A DNA stretch of 64,000 nucleotides from Haloechinothrix aidingensis (GCF_013450155.1 NZ_JACCKD010000005.1:274054-338053); one strand, 5' to 3'. Numbered from the stretch's first letter, positions 9,281-18,148 are shown. The notes: generated by a model not told the origin, from the sequence alone. Program-made: numbers and translations.

Positions 9281-9308
9281 TTTTTACTGCATTAAGAAAT
9301 TAAGTCAA
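9281..9308 (-). promoter_or_regulatory. Possible promoter of the AttH-ALDH-APH operon
   Basis: On the reverse strand TTGACT (9303-9308) and TAAAAA (9281-9286) are separated by 16 bp, directly before the ATG at 9279. The stretch is unusually AT-rich for this genome and contains a tandem ATTAAG repeat that could be a regulator site. Confidence 0.4.
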
Positions 9309-9335
9309 CAGTGCGCCACCGGTCCACACAAAAAG

Positions 9336-9399
9336 GTGGGAGCCCGATGTGACACCGGGTTCCCTAGAAGAACCGGATGTGACATCGGGCTCCCACCAC
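9336..9399. repeat. Long intergenic palindrome, family A
   Basis: Two roughly 27-bp arms beginning GTGGGAGCCCGATGT and ending in the reverse complement ACATCGGGCTCCCAC pair with three mismatches around a CCTAGAAG loop. It lies downstream of the NMO gene and upstream of the AttH-like gene, both on the reverse strand, so it can terminate the first and insulate the second. Related copies lie at 5420, 37536 and 38224. Confidence 0.7.
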
Positions 9400-9455
9400 A
9401 CCCGCGGCGAGCCACCCCGGGAACGTAGCCGGCGGCCGGACCAGCGCGCGGTGTG

Positions 9456-10559
9456 TCAGCGTGTCTTGTCCAGTCTCGACAGCGCTTCGTCGAACTCGCG
9501 GACGAGGTCGGCCATCACGTCCGCGACCGGGCGGACCTCGTTCATCTTGCCGACGATCTGGCCGACCGGCATCGCGACGACCGACGGGTCATCCGCGGCC
9601 GCTATGCGCTGATGAGCCTCGCTCACCAGCAAGTTCTGCAGCGGCATCGGCAGCGGGTCGGGCGCGTCGGGCGCGCTCCAGGCCTCGGTCCAGCGCGTCT
9701 TGAGCAGGCGAGCCGGCTTCCCGCTGAAGATGCGGGTACGCACGGTGTCCGAGGAGCTCGCCCCGAGCAGCGCCTGCTGCATCGTCGCCGAGGTACTCAT
9801 CGTCTCCAAGTACTCCGAGGTGGTCAGCCAGTACGAGCCCATCCACACCCCGGATGCGCCGAGCGCGAGCGCCGCTGCAACCTGCTTACCGGAGCCGATC
9901 CCGCCCGCGGCCAGCACGGGAGCGCGGTCGCCGACCCGCTCGGCGACCTCGGGAAGAAGCACCATGGAGGCGACCTCACCGGTGTGCCCGCCTGCCTCGT
10001 AGCCCTGCGCGACCACGATGTCCACACCGTTGTCGACATGGCTGACGGCGTGCTCGGCCTTGCCCGCGAGCGCGGCGACCTTGACGCCCCTGTCGTGGGC
10101 CTGCTCGATGACGTCGTTCGGCGGCGACCCCAGCGCGTTGGCGATCAGGCTGATCGGGTGCTTCAACGCGACCTCGACGTGTGCCCGCGCCACCGAGTGC
10201 AACCATCCGAGCACGCCCGCGTCGTCGGTGGTCGACGGCAGGTCCGGCACGCCGAGCTCGTTCAGGGTCCGCTCGACGAAGGCGCGGTGCTCGTCCGGGA
10301 TGTGCTTCTCCAGATCGGTCATGCTGCCCTCGGTGGGCACCTTGGAGGGCATGACGATGTCGACGCCGTACGGCTTGCCGTCGGTGTTGGCGTCCATCCA
10401 CTCCAGCACGCGGTCGAGCTCGTCGGCGTCATTGAAGCGTACGCAGCCCAGCACACCGAGACCTCCCGCCCGGGAGACCGCAGCCGCGACGTGTTCCGAG
10501 GGGGTGAACGCCACAATCGGGTAAGTGGTCCCCAGGGTGTCACACAGTGATGTCCGCAT
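9456..10559 (-). CDS. Nitronate monooxygenase-like flavin oxidoreductase
   Basis: This is a 367-residue FMN TIM-barrel protein of the 2-nitropropane dioxygenase/NMO family. The N-terminal YPIVAFTPSEHVAAAVSRAGG, QGYEAGGHTGEVAS and AAGGIGSGKQVAAALALGASG motifs bind FMN phosphate. The start at 10559 has GAGGAG 5 bp upstream and lies inside the end of fadD19 (20-bp overlap), so the two are translationally coupled and under the same KstR box. Family members include nitronate oxidases and enoyl-CoA reductase-like proteins such as IpdC. Given the neighbours, a role on a CoA thioester of the C24-branched side chain is a reasonable guess, not an observation. Confidence 0.78.
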   Translation of the reverse strand: MRTSLCDTLGTTYPIVAFTPSEHVAAAVSRAGGLGVLGCVRFNDADELDRVLEWMDANTDGKPYGVDIVMPSKVPTEGSMTDLEKHIPDEHRAFVERTLNELGVPDLPSTTDDAGVLGWLHSVARAHVEVALKHPISLIANALGSPPNDVIEQAHDRGVKVAALAGKAEHAVSHVDNGVDIVVAQGYEAGGHTGEVASMVLLPEVAERVGDRAPVLAAGGIGSGKQVAAALALGASGVWMGSYWLTTSEYLETMSTSATMQQALLGASSSDTVRTRIFSGKPARLLKTRWTEAWSAPDAPDPLPMPLQNLLVSEAHQRIAAADDPSVVAMPVGQIVGKMNEVRPVADVMADLVREFDEALSRLDKTR

Positions 10560-12153
10560 CGTGCTCCTCTGCATAAGACTTGGCCCACGTGTAGTCGGGC
10601 TTGCCGCTCGGTTGCCTGCGTACCTCGGATACGAACCACAGGCTGCGCGGCACCTTGTATCCGGCGATCTTGGTACGCACGTGGTCGTTCAACGCGTTCG
10701 CGTCGATCGAGGTGCCGTCGGACGGCTGGATGACGGCTCCGACCCGGTTGCCCCATCGCTCGTCCGGGACGCCGACGACCAGGGCGTCGAAGACGTCCGG
10801 ATAGGACTTCAAGGCACCCTCGACCTCTTCCGGGTAGACCTTCTCGCCGCCGGTATTGATCGTCTGCGAGCCACGGCCGAGCAGCGTGACCGTGCCGTCC
10901 TCCTCGTAGCGCGCGTAGTCACCGGGAACGACGTACCGCTGCCCGTCGATCTCCACGAAGATGCTCTTGGTCTTCTCGGGGTCCTTGTAGTAGCCGACGG
11001 GCACGTGCCCACCGCGCGCCATCTTGCCCACCGCGCCGGGCTTCGGCTCGATAAGGTTGTTGTCCTCGTCCACGAGCACGGCCTGCTTGCTGAAGTTCAC
11101 CCGGGGACCAGCGGAGTGGTCACTGTCCTTACTGATCATGCTGATCCCGGTGAACCCGCTCTCCGAGGCACCGACGGCGTCGGTCAGCACCGCGTTCGGG
11201 AACTCCTCGAGATACTCGTGCTTGAGCGACTGCGAGAACAGCGCGGCATGGCTGGTGATCGCCACCAGGGAGGAGGCGTCGTAGTTGCCCTCCCGGTAGG
11301 CGGCCAGCAGCGGCTTGCCCATCGCGTCCCCGACCATCGTGAGCACGTTGACCTTGTGCTCCTGGATCTCCCGCCACACCTGGTGCGCGTCGAACTGCGG
11401 CACGAACACGACCGAGCTACCGGCGAACAGCGCGCCGAAGGCGGCCCACTGCGCCGCTCCGTGGATCAGGGGCGAGACCGGCATCCGGACAAGGCCGGGA
11501 CCTTCCTTCGCCTGGTTGGCCAGTGTCCACTCGTCCGGGACGTACTCGCCGGTCAGGAAGTCGATGCCGCCGCCGAGCGTGCGCCAGACGTCCTCCTGGC
11601 GCCACATCACGCCCTTCGGGTAGCCGGTGGTCCCTCCGGTGTAGAGGATGTAGAGATCGTCGGCACTTCGCTCACCGAAGTCGCGCTCACCCGAGTGGCG
11701 GGCGAGGGCGCTCTCGTAGGCGACCCCGTCATAACGGGAGTAATCCGCGTCCGAGCCGTCCTCGACGACCATAACGTGTTTCAGTTTCGGCGCGTCCGGG
11801 AGCACTTCGGCGACGCGGTCGGCGAACTGGCGCTCATGGATCAGCGCCACGAGGTCGGCGTTGTCGAAGAGGTAGCGCAGCTCCTCCGCGACATAACGGA
11901 AGTTGACGTTCACCGCACGCGCCCGCAGCTTGTACGCCGCGAACATCGCTTCCATGGACTCGATCGAGTTGCGGGAGTAGATCCCCACATGGTCGTCCTT
12001 GCCGACACCGACCGAGGCGAGGTGGTGAGCGAGTTGGTTCGCGCGCTTGTCGAGCTCACCGTAGGTGACCTGACGGCCGTCACAGATGACGGCAGTACGT
12101 TCCGGCACGGCGTCGACGGCGTGCTCCAGGAGGTCCGCGATGTTCAGAGCCAT
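10540..12153 (-). CDS. fadD19: Steroid-24-oyl/26-oyl acyl-CoA synthetase FadD19
   Basis: This is a 537-residue ANL ligase closely resembling mycobacterial FadD19: MALNIADLLEHAVDAVPERT start, YTGGTTGYPKGVMW P-loop, YVVPGDYARYEEDGTV, GRGSQTINTGGEKVYPEEVE and GKPDYTWAK with the catalytic Lys. FadD19 activates carboxylated sterol side chains, with a special role for C24-branched phytosterols in Rhodococcus. The ATG at 12153 (not the upstream in-frame TTG) matches the family N-terminus. It is divergent from echA19 around a shared KstR box, the same arrangement as Rv3515c/Rv3516. Confidence 0.93.
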   Translation of the reverse strand: MALNIADLLEHAVDAVPERTAVICDGRQVTYGELDKRANQLAHHLASVGVGKDDHVGIYSRNSIESMEAMFAAYKLRARAVNVNFRYVAEELRYLFDNADLVALIHERQFADRVAEVLPDAPKLKHVMVVEDGSDADYSRYDGVAYESALARHSGERDFGERSADDLYILYTGGTTGYPKGVMWRQEDVWRTLGGGIDFLTGEYVPDEWTLANQAKEGPGLVRMPVSPLIHGAAQWAAFGALFAGSSVVFVPQFDAHQVWREIQEHKVNVLTMVGDAMGKPLLAAYREGNYDASSLVAITSHAALFSQSLKHEYLEEFPNAVLTDAVGASESGFTGISMISKDSDHSAGPRVNFSKQAVLVDEDNNLIEPKPGAVGKMARGGHVPVGYYKDPEKTKSIFVEIDGQRYVVPGDYARYEEDGTVTLLGRGSQTINTGGEKVYPEEVEGALKSYPDVFDALVVGVPDERWGNRVGAVIQPSDGTSIDANALNDHVRTKIAGYKVPRSLWFVSEVRRQPSGKPDYTWAKSYAEEHDADITV

Positions 12154-12164
12154 ACACCACAAAC

Positions 12165-12178
12165 TAGAACATGTTATC
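12165..12178. promoter_or_regulatory. KstR-type operator between fadD19 and echA19
   Basis: TAGAACATGTTATC keeps the AACnnGTT core and differs from TNNAACNNGTTNNA only at the last base. It starts 12 bp upstream of the fadD19 ATG and lies about 104 bp from the echA19 ATG. Confidence 0.75.
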
Positions 12179-12281
12179 GTTCAAGGCAATGGTCAACTTG
12201 GTTCCGCGCCCGCGGCGCGGAACTCGCACGACCTCTCGGCCCCGGGCCGATACCTCACCAGCGACCGGGAAGGGACCTTCC

Positions 12282-13100
12282 ATGACCACGACACCACCGG
12301 AGACCGAGCGTGACGGCGAGGCACACGCGCTTGTGGAGCAGCGCGGGCACACGCTGATCGTGACCATGAACCGCCCGGAGGCGCGCAACGCGCTCAGCGG
12401 CGAGATGATCGAGATCATGGTCGACGCGTGGAACACGGTCGACAACGACCCGTCCATCCGCAGCTGCATCCTCACCGGAGCCGGTGGCTCGTTCTGCGCG
12501 GGTGCCGACCTCAAGTCGATGAGCAAGAACAACCCTGGAACCGCGATGTCCAGCGGGGGCTGGGACCCGTCGCGGATCGAGGGGCTGCTCAAGGGGCGGC
12601 GCCTGACCAAACCGCTGATCGCCGCCGTCGAAGGTCCGGCCATCGCGGGCGGGACGGAGATCCTGCAGGGCACGGACATCCGTGTCGCCGGCCGCAGCGC
12701 GAAGTTCGGGGTGAGCGAGGCGCGGTGGAGCCTGTTCCCGATGGGTGGCTCCGCCGTGCGGCTGCCACGCCAGATCCCGTACACGGTCGCCGCCGACATC
12801 CTGCTCACCGGGCGGCACGTCACGGCGGACGAAGCCAAGGACATCGGCCTCATCGGGCACGTCGTCGACGACGGTACGGCCCTGGACAAGGCCCTGGAGA
12901 TGGCCGAGCTGGTCAATGCCAACGGCCCGCTCGCCGTGCAGGCGATCCTGCGGACGATGCGCGACACGGAGGGCATGCACGAGGAGGAGGCGTTCGGCAT
13001 CGACGCCAAACTGGGCCTGAACGTGTTCACCAGCGCAGACGCCAAGGAAGGCCCCCGCGCGTTCGCCGAGAAGCGCACACCGCAGTTCCGCGGCGAGTAG
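12282..13100 (+). CDS. echA19: Enoyl-CoA hydratase EchA19, steroid side chain
   Basis: This is a 272-residue crotonase-fold protein with the oxyanion-hole motifs [12 protein letters not shown] (about residues 64-75) and [16 protein letters not shown], typical of active hydratases. Mycobacterial EchA19 hydrates 3-oxo-chol-4,22-diene-24-oyl-CoA. The ATG at 12282 follows GGGAAGGGACC and gives the family-typical [23 protein letters not shown] start. It pairs divergently with fadD19 as in M. tuberculosis and ends at a strong bidirectional terminator. Confidence 0.9.
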   Translation: MTTTPPETERDGEAHALVEQRGHTLIVTMNRPEARNALSGEMIEIMVDAWNTVDNDPSIRSCILTGAGGSFCAGADLKSMSKNNPGTAMSSGGWDPSRIEGLLKGRRLTKPLIAAVEGPAIAGGTEILQGTDIRVAGRSAKFGVSEARWSLFPMGGSAVRLPRQIPYTVAADILLTGRHVTADEAKDIGLIGHVVDDGTALDKALEMAELVNANGPLAVQAILRTMRDTEGMHEEEAFGIDAKLGLNVFTSADAKEGPRAFAEKRTPQFRGE

Positions 13101-13107
13101 CGAAAGA

Positions 13108-13171
13108 GGGGGCGAGCCGAAGGACTCCTCGGGTACCAGATATGCACCGAAGGAGCCCCTCGGCTCGCCCC
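13108..13171. terminator. Bidirectional terminator hairpin between echA19 and the 13181-14755 ligase gene
   Basis: About 25-bp arms starting GGGGCGAGCCGA and ending TCGGCTCGCCCC pair with three mismatches around TACCAGATATGCA. It sits between convergent genes. Confidence 0.8.
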
Positions 13172-13180
13172 ACCGCCCGG

Positions 13181-14755
13181 CTAGATGGCGCTCTCGCGGT
13201 CCTGCCAGTACGGGTCGCGGAGCCTGCGCTTGTACAGCTTGCCGTTCGGGTCGCGCGGGAGCTCGTCGACGTAGTCGACGCTGCGGGGGAGCTTGAACTT
13301 GGCGAGGCGGCCCCGCGCGTGCTCGAGCAGCTCCTCGGTCAGCTCGTCCCCCGCCGACACACCGTCGGCCGGCTGCACGACGGCCTTGATCTCCTCGCCC
13401 CAGTCGTCGTTCGGGACGCCGAAGACCGCGACATCGGCGACCTTCGGGTGCACGACGAGCTCTCCCTCGATCTCGGCGGGGTAGATGTTCACCCCGCCGG
13501 AGATGATCATGTCGCTCTTGCGGTCGCACAGGTAGAGGTAGCCGTCCTCGTCGAGGTAGCCGACATCGCCGAGCGTGAACATGTCGCCGACCTTGGACTT
13601 CTCCGTCTTCTGCCTGTCCTTGTGGTACTCGAACGACGAGGAGCCCATGCGCATGTACACGGTGCCCACCTCGCCCGCTGGCAGCTCGTTGGCATCGTCA
13701 TCGAGGATCTTGACCGTCGAGCCGGGCCACGGCCTGCCGACCGACCCCGGCTTGCGGAGCCATTCCTCCCCGCTGATGGCGGTGCCGCCACCCTCGGTCG
13801 CCGCGTAGTACTCGGTGACCACCGGCCCCCACCAGTCGAGCATCTGCTGCTTGACCTCTCGCGGGCACGGCGCGGCCCCGTGGATCACGTTGCGCAGCGA
13901 GGACACGTCGTAACGCAGGCGCACCTCCTCCGGAAGCGCGAGCAGGCGCACGAACTGGGTGGGCACCACATGGCTGTGCGTGACCCTGCGCTCCTCGATC
14001 AGCCGGAGCATCTCCTCGGGCTCCCACTTGTCCATCAACACCGCGGTGTGCCCGAGGTGGATGGAAATGGACACGAAGTTCAGCACCGCCGTGTGGTACA
14101 TGGGCGAGCCGCACAGGTGCACGTGGTCGTCGAACGGTTCCAGCCCGAAGATGCCGAAGAACCACCGCCCGGCCATCGGGGCCTCGTGCGGATCCTCCCC
14201 GGTCAACGGCCTGCGGACACCCTTGGGTTTGCCGGTCGTACCCGAGGTGTACAGCATCGGCGAGCCGGCCGTGCGCTCCTCCGGGGCGGTGTCGGGCTGG
14301 CCATGGCCCAGCTCGGAGACCGGCCGGAAACCCGGTATGTCGCCGACCGCGAACCGGGCCGACGCCGGCAGGCCCGCCTCGTCCGCCGCGGCCACGGCCG
14401 ACTCGGCGAACCTCTCGTGCGCGAGGAACGCCTTCGCCCCCGAGTCCGAGATCAGGTACGCGATCTCGCTGCCGACCAGGTGCCAGTTGACGACGACCAC
14501 GTAGAGGCCGCTCTGCATCGCCGCGAAGTAGCCGGCGAGCAGGTCCACGCCGTTGGGTTGCAGGAGCACGATGGCATCGCCGGTCTCGAGGCCGAGCGCG
14601 CGGAGGCCGTGCGCGTACCGGTTGGCCGCGGCTACGAGCTCGCCATAGGTGAAGTCACCCCGCTCGGGATCGACGACGGCGATGCGGTCGGGCTGCTCGT
14701 CGGCGATACGCCACAAGCCCGGGCTCGCATTCTGCGTCGCTGGTTCGGCCGTCAT
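13181..14755 (-). CDS. Acyl-CoA synthetase, probably steroid- or side-chain-specific
   Basis: This is a 524-residue ANL ligase with P-loop MLYTSGTTGKPKGV, acceptor YYAATEGGGTAIS, hinge LCDRKSDMIISGGVNIYPAEIE and C-terminal PNGKLYKRRLR with its Lys. It is distinct from FadD19, FadD17 and FadD3 in this window and I cannot match it to a named FadD. GGAG lies 8 bp before the ATG at 14755 and a perfect KstR box is 53 bp upstream, shared with the DUF35-ltp4-ltp3 operon. That context points to activation of another sterol side-chain acid, for example a C24-branched, cholate-like or 22-oic acid. Confidence 0.8.
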   Translation of the reverse strand: MTAEPATQNASPGLWRIADEQPDRIAVVDPERGDFTYGELVAAANRYAHGLRALGLETGDAIVLLQPNGVDLLAGYFAAMQSGLYVVVVNWHLVGSEIAYLISDSGAKAFLAHERFAESAVAAADEAGLPASARFAVGDIPGFRPVSELGHGQPDTAPEERTAGSPMLYTSGTTGKPKGVRRPLTGEDPHEAPMAGRWFFGIFGLEPFDDHVHLCGSPMYHTAVLNFVSISIHLGHTAVLMDKWEPEEMLRLIEERRVTHSHVVPTQFVRLLALPEEVRLRYDVSSLRNVIHGAAPCPREVKQQMLDWWGPVVTEYYAATEGGGTAISGEEWLRKPGSVGRPWPGSTVKILDDDANELPAGEVGTVYMRMGSSSFEYHKDRQKTEKSKVGDMFTLGDVGYLDEDGYLYLCDRKSDMIISGGVNIYPAEIEGELVVHPKVADVAVFGVPNDDWGEEIKAVVQPADGVSAGDELTEELLEHARGRLAKFKLPRSVDYVDELPRDPNGKLYKRRLRDPYWQDRESAI

Positions 14756-14807
14756 GATTGCACTCCGCTCCGCGTCGAACGTCCATACATCGGTTCAGCA
14801 GACAATC

Positions 14808-14821
14808 TAGAACGTGTTCTA
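14808..14821. promoter_or_regulatory. KstR-type operator (perfect) for the 13181-14755 ligase gene
   Basis: TAGAACGTGTTCTA matches TNNAACNNGTTNNA at every fixed position. It lies 53 bp upstream of the ligase ATG and 96 bp upstream of the DUF35 start. Confidence 0.85.
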
Positions 14822-14894
14822 TGTTTGAGCAAGCCAAGCGGGGCGACTCACTACGGGTCAGTACCTACGCGCGCCCGCCACTTGCTCCCATTTC

Positions 14895-14908
14895 GAGAAC
14901 ATGTTTCA
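14895..14908. promoter_or_regulatory. KstR-type operator for the DUF35-ltp4-ltp3 operon
   Basis: GAGAACATGTTTCA matches the KstR consensus except for the first base. It ends 8 bp before the GTG of the DUF35 gene, so bound repressor would cover the transcription start if the mRNA is leaderless. Confidence 0.75.
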
Positions 14909-14916
14909 CTCTGAGT

Positions 14917-15909
14917 GTGATCACAGAAGAGACTCCACTGCACGCACCGCTGGAGATCGGGTTCGACTACACCCGCTCGCTCGGGCCTGTTCTCACGCAC
15001 TTCATGACCCAGCTCGCCAACCGGCGCATCACCGGCATCCGCGGCTCGGACGGCCGCGTGCATGTCCCGCCGGTCGAGTACGACCCCCACACGGCCGAGG
15101 CGCTGACCGAGTTCGTCGATGTCTCCGACGTCGGCACCGTACGCACCTGGTCCTGGGTGTCCCACCCGGTCGAGGGCCAGCCCATCCAGCGTCCCTTCGC
15201 CTGGGCCCTGATCACCCTGGACGGGGCGGACACCGCGCTGCTGCACGCCGTCGACGTGAACTCCACCGAGCAGATCCACACCGGTATGCGCGTGCGGGTC
15301 CGCTGGGCGGACGAGCCCATCGGGCACATCACCGACATCGCCTACTTCGTGCCCGCCGACGCGGGCGAGGAGCGAGGCGACGCCCCGACACCACCGCGTC
15401 CGCCTGCGACCGAGCGCGCCGAGGACGGCGCGGTCAGCACCGTGATCACACCGATCCGGCTGGACTACACCCACTCGGTCTCACCGGAGGAGAGCCGGTA
15501 CCTGCGCGCGCTGGCCGAAGGCCGCATGCTCGGGCAACGGTGCCCGGAGTGCGAGAAGGTCTACATCCCACCGCGTGGCGCCTGCCCGACCGACGGGGTA
15601 CCGACCACCACCGAGGTGGAGCTGCCCGACACCGGCATCGTCACGACGTTCTGCATCGTCAACGTCCCCTTCCTCGGGCAGCGCATCCAACCCCCGTACG
15701 TCACGGCCTACATCCTGCTCGACGGCGCGGACATCCCGTTCCTGCATCTCGTGCTCGGCTGCGAGGCCGACGAGGTGCGGATGGGCATGCGCGTGCGAGC
15801 CGCCTGGAAGCCACGCGAGGAGTGGGAGACGTCCCTGCAGAACGTCGACCACTTCGAGCCGACAGGGGAGCCGGACGCCCCGTACGACTCGTACGCCCAC
15901 CATCTCTAG
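14917..15909 (+). CDS. Tandem DUF35 OB-fold protein, partner of Ltp3/Ltp4
   Basis: The 330-residue protein has two DUF35-type halves. The N-terminal half (about 1-145) lacks the zinc ribbon. The C-terminal half (about 168-325) has LGQRCPECEKVYIPPRGACP, a rubredoxin-like ribbon with only three visible cysteines. DUF35 domains bind thiolase-like partners; the DUF35 of ChsH2 binds Ltp2 to form a retro-aldolase. The gene corresponds by order to Rv3521, before ltp4-ltp3, so an equivalent aldolase partner role is likely. The GTG at 14917 is chosen. An upstream ATG at 14821 would put both KstR boxes inside or at the gene, so it is less likely. Confidence 0.82.
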   Translation: MITEETPLHAPLEIGFDYTRSLGPVLTHFMTQLANRRITGIRGSDGRVHVPPVEYDPHTAEALTEFVDVSDVGTVRTWSWVSHPVEGQPIQRPFAWALITLDGADTALLHAVDVNSTEQIHTGMRVRVRWADEPIGHITDIAYFVPADAGEERGDAPTPPRPPATERAEDGAVSTVITPIRLDYTHSVSPEESRYLRALAEGRMLGQRCPECEKVYIPPRGACPTDGVPTTTEVELPDTGIVTTFCIVNVPFLGQRIQPPYVTAYILLDGADIPFLHLVLGCEADEVRMGMRVRAAWKPREEWETSLQNVDHFEPTGEPDAPYDSYAHHL

Positions 15910-15928
15910 CCCACCCGGAGAAACGATC

Positions 15929-16984
15929 ATGAGCAACGTCGCCGTCGTGGGGTTCGCGCAAGCACCCAACGTGCGCAACACGCAGGGTACGACGAACGGG
16001 GTCGAGATGCTCGTCCCCACCCTGGCCGAGGCATTCGAGCAGACCGGCCTGACCAAGTCGGACATCGGGTTCTGGTGTTCCGGATCCTCCGACTACCTGG
16101 CAGGCCGGGCCTTCTCGTTCATCTCGGCCGTCGACGCCATCGGCGCCTTCCCCCCGATCAACGAGTCCCACGTCGAGATGGACGCCGCCTGGGCGCTGTA
16201 CGAGGCATGGGTGAAGATCCTCACCGGTGAGGTCGACACCGCGCTGGTGTACGGCTTCGGCAAGTCCTCGGCAGGCACCCTGCGCCGCGTGCTGTCGCTG
16301 CAGCTCGATCCGTACGTCACAGGTCCCCTGTGGCCCGACTCGATCAGCATCGCGGGGCTGCAGGCACGTATGGGCCTGGAGTCCGGCCGGTGGACCGAGG
16401 AGGCCATGGCCGAGGTCGCCGCGCGCAGCCTCGCCGACGCCACGACGAACGAGCACGCGCAGCGTTCCGGCGACGCCGGCGTCGCCGAGCTGCTCGCCAA
16501 CCCGGTGGTAGCCGATCCGCTGCGCGCGCACGACATCGCCCCCGTCACCGACGGGGCCTCGGTGGTCGTACTCGCCACGGCGGAACGCGCCCGCGAGATC
16601 GTCGACCGTCCGGCGATGATCACCGGGTTCGAGCACCGGGTGGACTCGCCGTCGCTCGGCTCGAGGGACCTGACCGACTCCCCGTCCACTCGCGCGGCGG
16701 GCGCGTCCGCGGGCACCGACGGCGTCGAGCTCGCCGAGCTGCACGCGCCGTTCACCCACCAGGAGCTGATCCTGCGCGAAGCGCTCGGGCTGGACTCCGG
16801 CGTCCGCGTCAACCCCTCCGGCGGTGCGCTGGCCGCGAACCCGATGTTCGCCGCCGGACTCACCCGGATCGGCGAGGCCGCCAAACAGATCATCGACGGC
16901 ACGGCAGGCAAGGTCCTCGCGCACGCCACGAGCGGGCCGGCGCTGCAGCAGAACCTTGTCACGGTAATGGAGGGCATCCGATGA
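15929..16984 (+). CDS. ltp4: Thiolase-like lipid-transfer protein/aldolase Ltp4
   Basis: This is a 351-residue SCP-x/thiolase-fold protein (VAVVGFAQAPNVRNTQGT start; GFWCSGSSDY; VNPSGGALAANPMFAAGLTR near the C-terminus). It lacks a canonical thiolase Cys-His-Cys set, as expected for the Ltp aldolase class. In Rhodococcus rhodochrous ltp3 and ltp4 are needed for C24-branched sterol side-chain cleavage. The order DUF35-ltp4-ltp3 equals Rv3521-Rv3522-Rv3523. The ATG at 15929 follows CGGAGAAACGATC. Its stop overlaps ltp3 by 4 bp, consistent with a hetero-oligomer made in equal amounts. Confidence 0.88.
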   Translation: MSNVAVVGFAQAPNVRNTQGTTNGVEMLVPTLAEAFEQTGLTKSDIGFWCSGSSDYLAGRAFSFISAVDAIGAFPPINESHVEMDAAWALYEAWVKILTGEVDTALVYGFGKSSAGTLRRVLSLQLDPYVTGPLWPDSISIAGLQARMGLESGRWTEEAMAEVAARSLADATTNEHAQRSGDAGVAELLANPVVADPLRAHDIAPVTDGASVVVLATAERAREIVDRPAMITGFEHRVDSPSLGSRDLTDSPSTRAAGASAGTDGVELAELHAPFTHQELILREALGLDSGVRVNPSGGALAANPMFAAGLTRIGEAAKQIIDGTAGKVLAHATSGPALQQNLVTVMEGIR

Positions 16985-18147
16985 CCAAGCAGCGAGCAGC
17001 CGTACTCGGCACGGGGCAGACCCACCACACCACCAAGCGCACCGACGTGTCGATGCCGGGCCTGCTGCGGGAGGCCGTCGACCGCGCGATGCGCGACGCC
17101 CAGGTCGACTGGTCCGACATCGACGCGGTCGTGCTGGGCAAGGCACCGGACCTGTTCGAGGGTGTCATGATGCCGGAGCTGTTCCTCGCGGACGCGCTCG
17201 GCGCGAGCGGCAAGCCGCTGCTGCGGGTGCACACGGCGGGTTCCGTCGGCGGGTCCACCTCTCTCGTGGCGGCCAGCCTCGTGCAGTCCGGGGTGCACCG
17301 CCGGGTGCTGACCGTGGCCTACGAGAAGCAGTCCGAGTCCAACGCGATGTGGGCGCTGTCCATCGCCCCGCCGTTCTCCATGCCGGTCGGCGCGGGTGCG
17401 GGGGGCTACTTCGCCCCGCACGTGCGCTCCTACATCCGGCGCACCGACGCCCCCGACCACATCGGGGCCCTCGTGGCGGTGAAGGACCGGCGCAACGGCG
17501 CCCTCAACCCCTACGCCCACCTGCGGCAGGAGGACATCACCTTCGATTCCGTTCGCGCCTCGCAGATGCTGTGGGACCCGATCCGCTACGACGAGACCTG
17601 CCCGTCCTCGGACGGGGCGTGCGCGATGGTGCTGGGTGACGAGGCGGCAGGCGATGCGGTCGACGGCGGCGCGGCGTGGCTGCACGGCACCGCGATGCGT
17701 ACCGAGCCGACCACGTTCGCTGGCAGGGACCAGGTGAACCCCCAGGCAGGCAAGGACGCCGCTGCCGCCCTCTGGAAGTCGGCGGGCATCACCGATCCCC
17801 TCTCCGAGATCGACGTCGCCGAGCTGTACGTGCCGTTCTCCTGGTTCGAGCCGATGTGGCTGGAGAACCTGGGTTTCACCGAGGAGGGCTCTGGCTGGAA
17901 GCTCACCGAGTCCGGTGCGACGGCGCTCGACGGCACGCTGCCGGTGAACCCGTCAGGGGGTGTGCTCTGCACCAACCCCATCGGAGCGTCCGGCATGCTG
18001 CGCTGCGCGGAGGCTGCCAAGCAGGTCATGGGTCGTGCCGGTGACTACCAGGTCGACGGCGCCCGCAAGGCCGTCGGTCACGCCTACGGTGGCGGTTCCC
18101 AGTACTTCGCGATGTGGCTCGTCGGAGCGGACAAGCCCGAAAACTAA
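16981..18147 (+). CDS. ltp3: Thiolase-like lipid-transfer protein/aldolase Ltp3
   Basis: This is a 388-residue SCP-x/thiolase-like protein starting MTKQRAAVLGTGQTHHTTKR, with GSVGGSTSLVAASLVQSG, LPVNPSGGVLCTNPIGASGM and a C-terminal GHAYGGGSQYFAMWLVG. It resembles Rv3523 (Ltp3) and is predicted to act with Ltp4 and the DUF35 protein in retro-aldol release of a side-chain fragment. It is translationally coupled to ltp4 (ATGA). A very long hairpin lies immediately after its stop. Confidence 0.88.
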   Translation: MTKQRAAVLGTGQTHHTTKRTDVSMPGLLREAVDRAMRDAQVDWSDIDAVVLGKAPDLFEGVMMPELFLADALGASGKPLLRVHTAGSVGGSTSLVAASLVQSGVHRRVLTVAYEKQSESNAMWALSIAPPFSMPVGAGAGGYFAPHVRSYIRRTDAPDHIGALVAVKDRRNGALNPYAHLRQEDITFDSVRASQMLWDPIRYDETCPSSDGACAMVLGDEAAGDAVDGGAAWLHGTAMRTEPTTFAGRDQVNPQAGKDAAAALWKSAGITDPLSEIDVAELYVPFSWFEPMWLENLGFTEEGSGWKLTESGATALDGTLPVNPSGGVLCTNPIGASGMLRCAEAAKQVMGRAGDYQVDGARKAVGHAYGGGSQYFAMWLVGADKPEN

Positions 18148-18148
18148 A

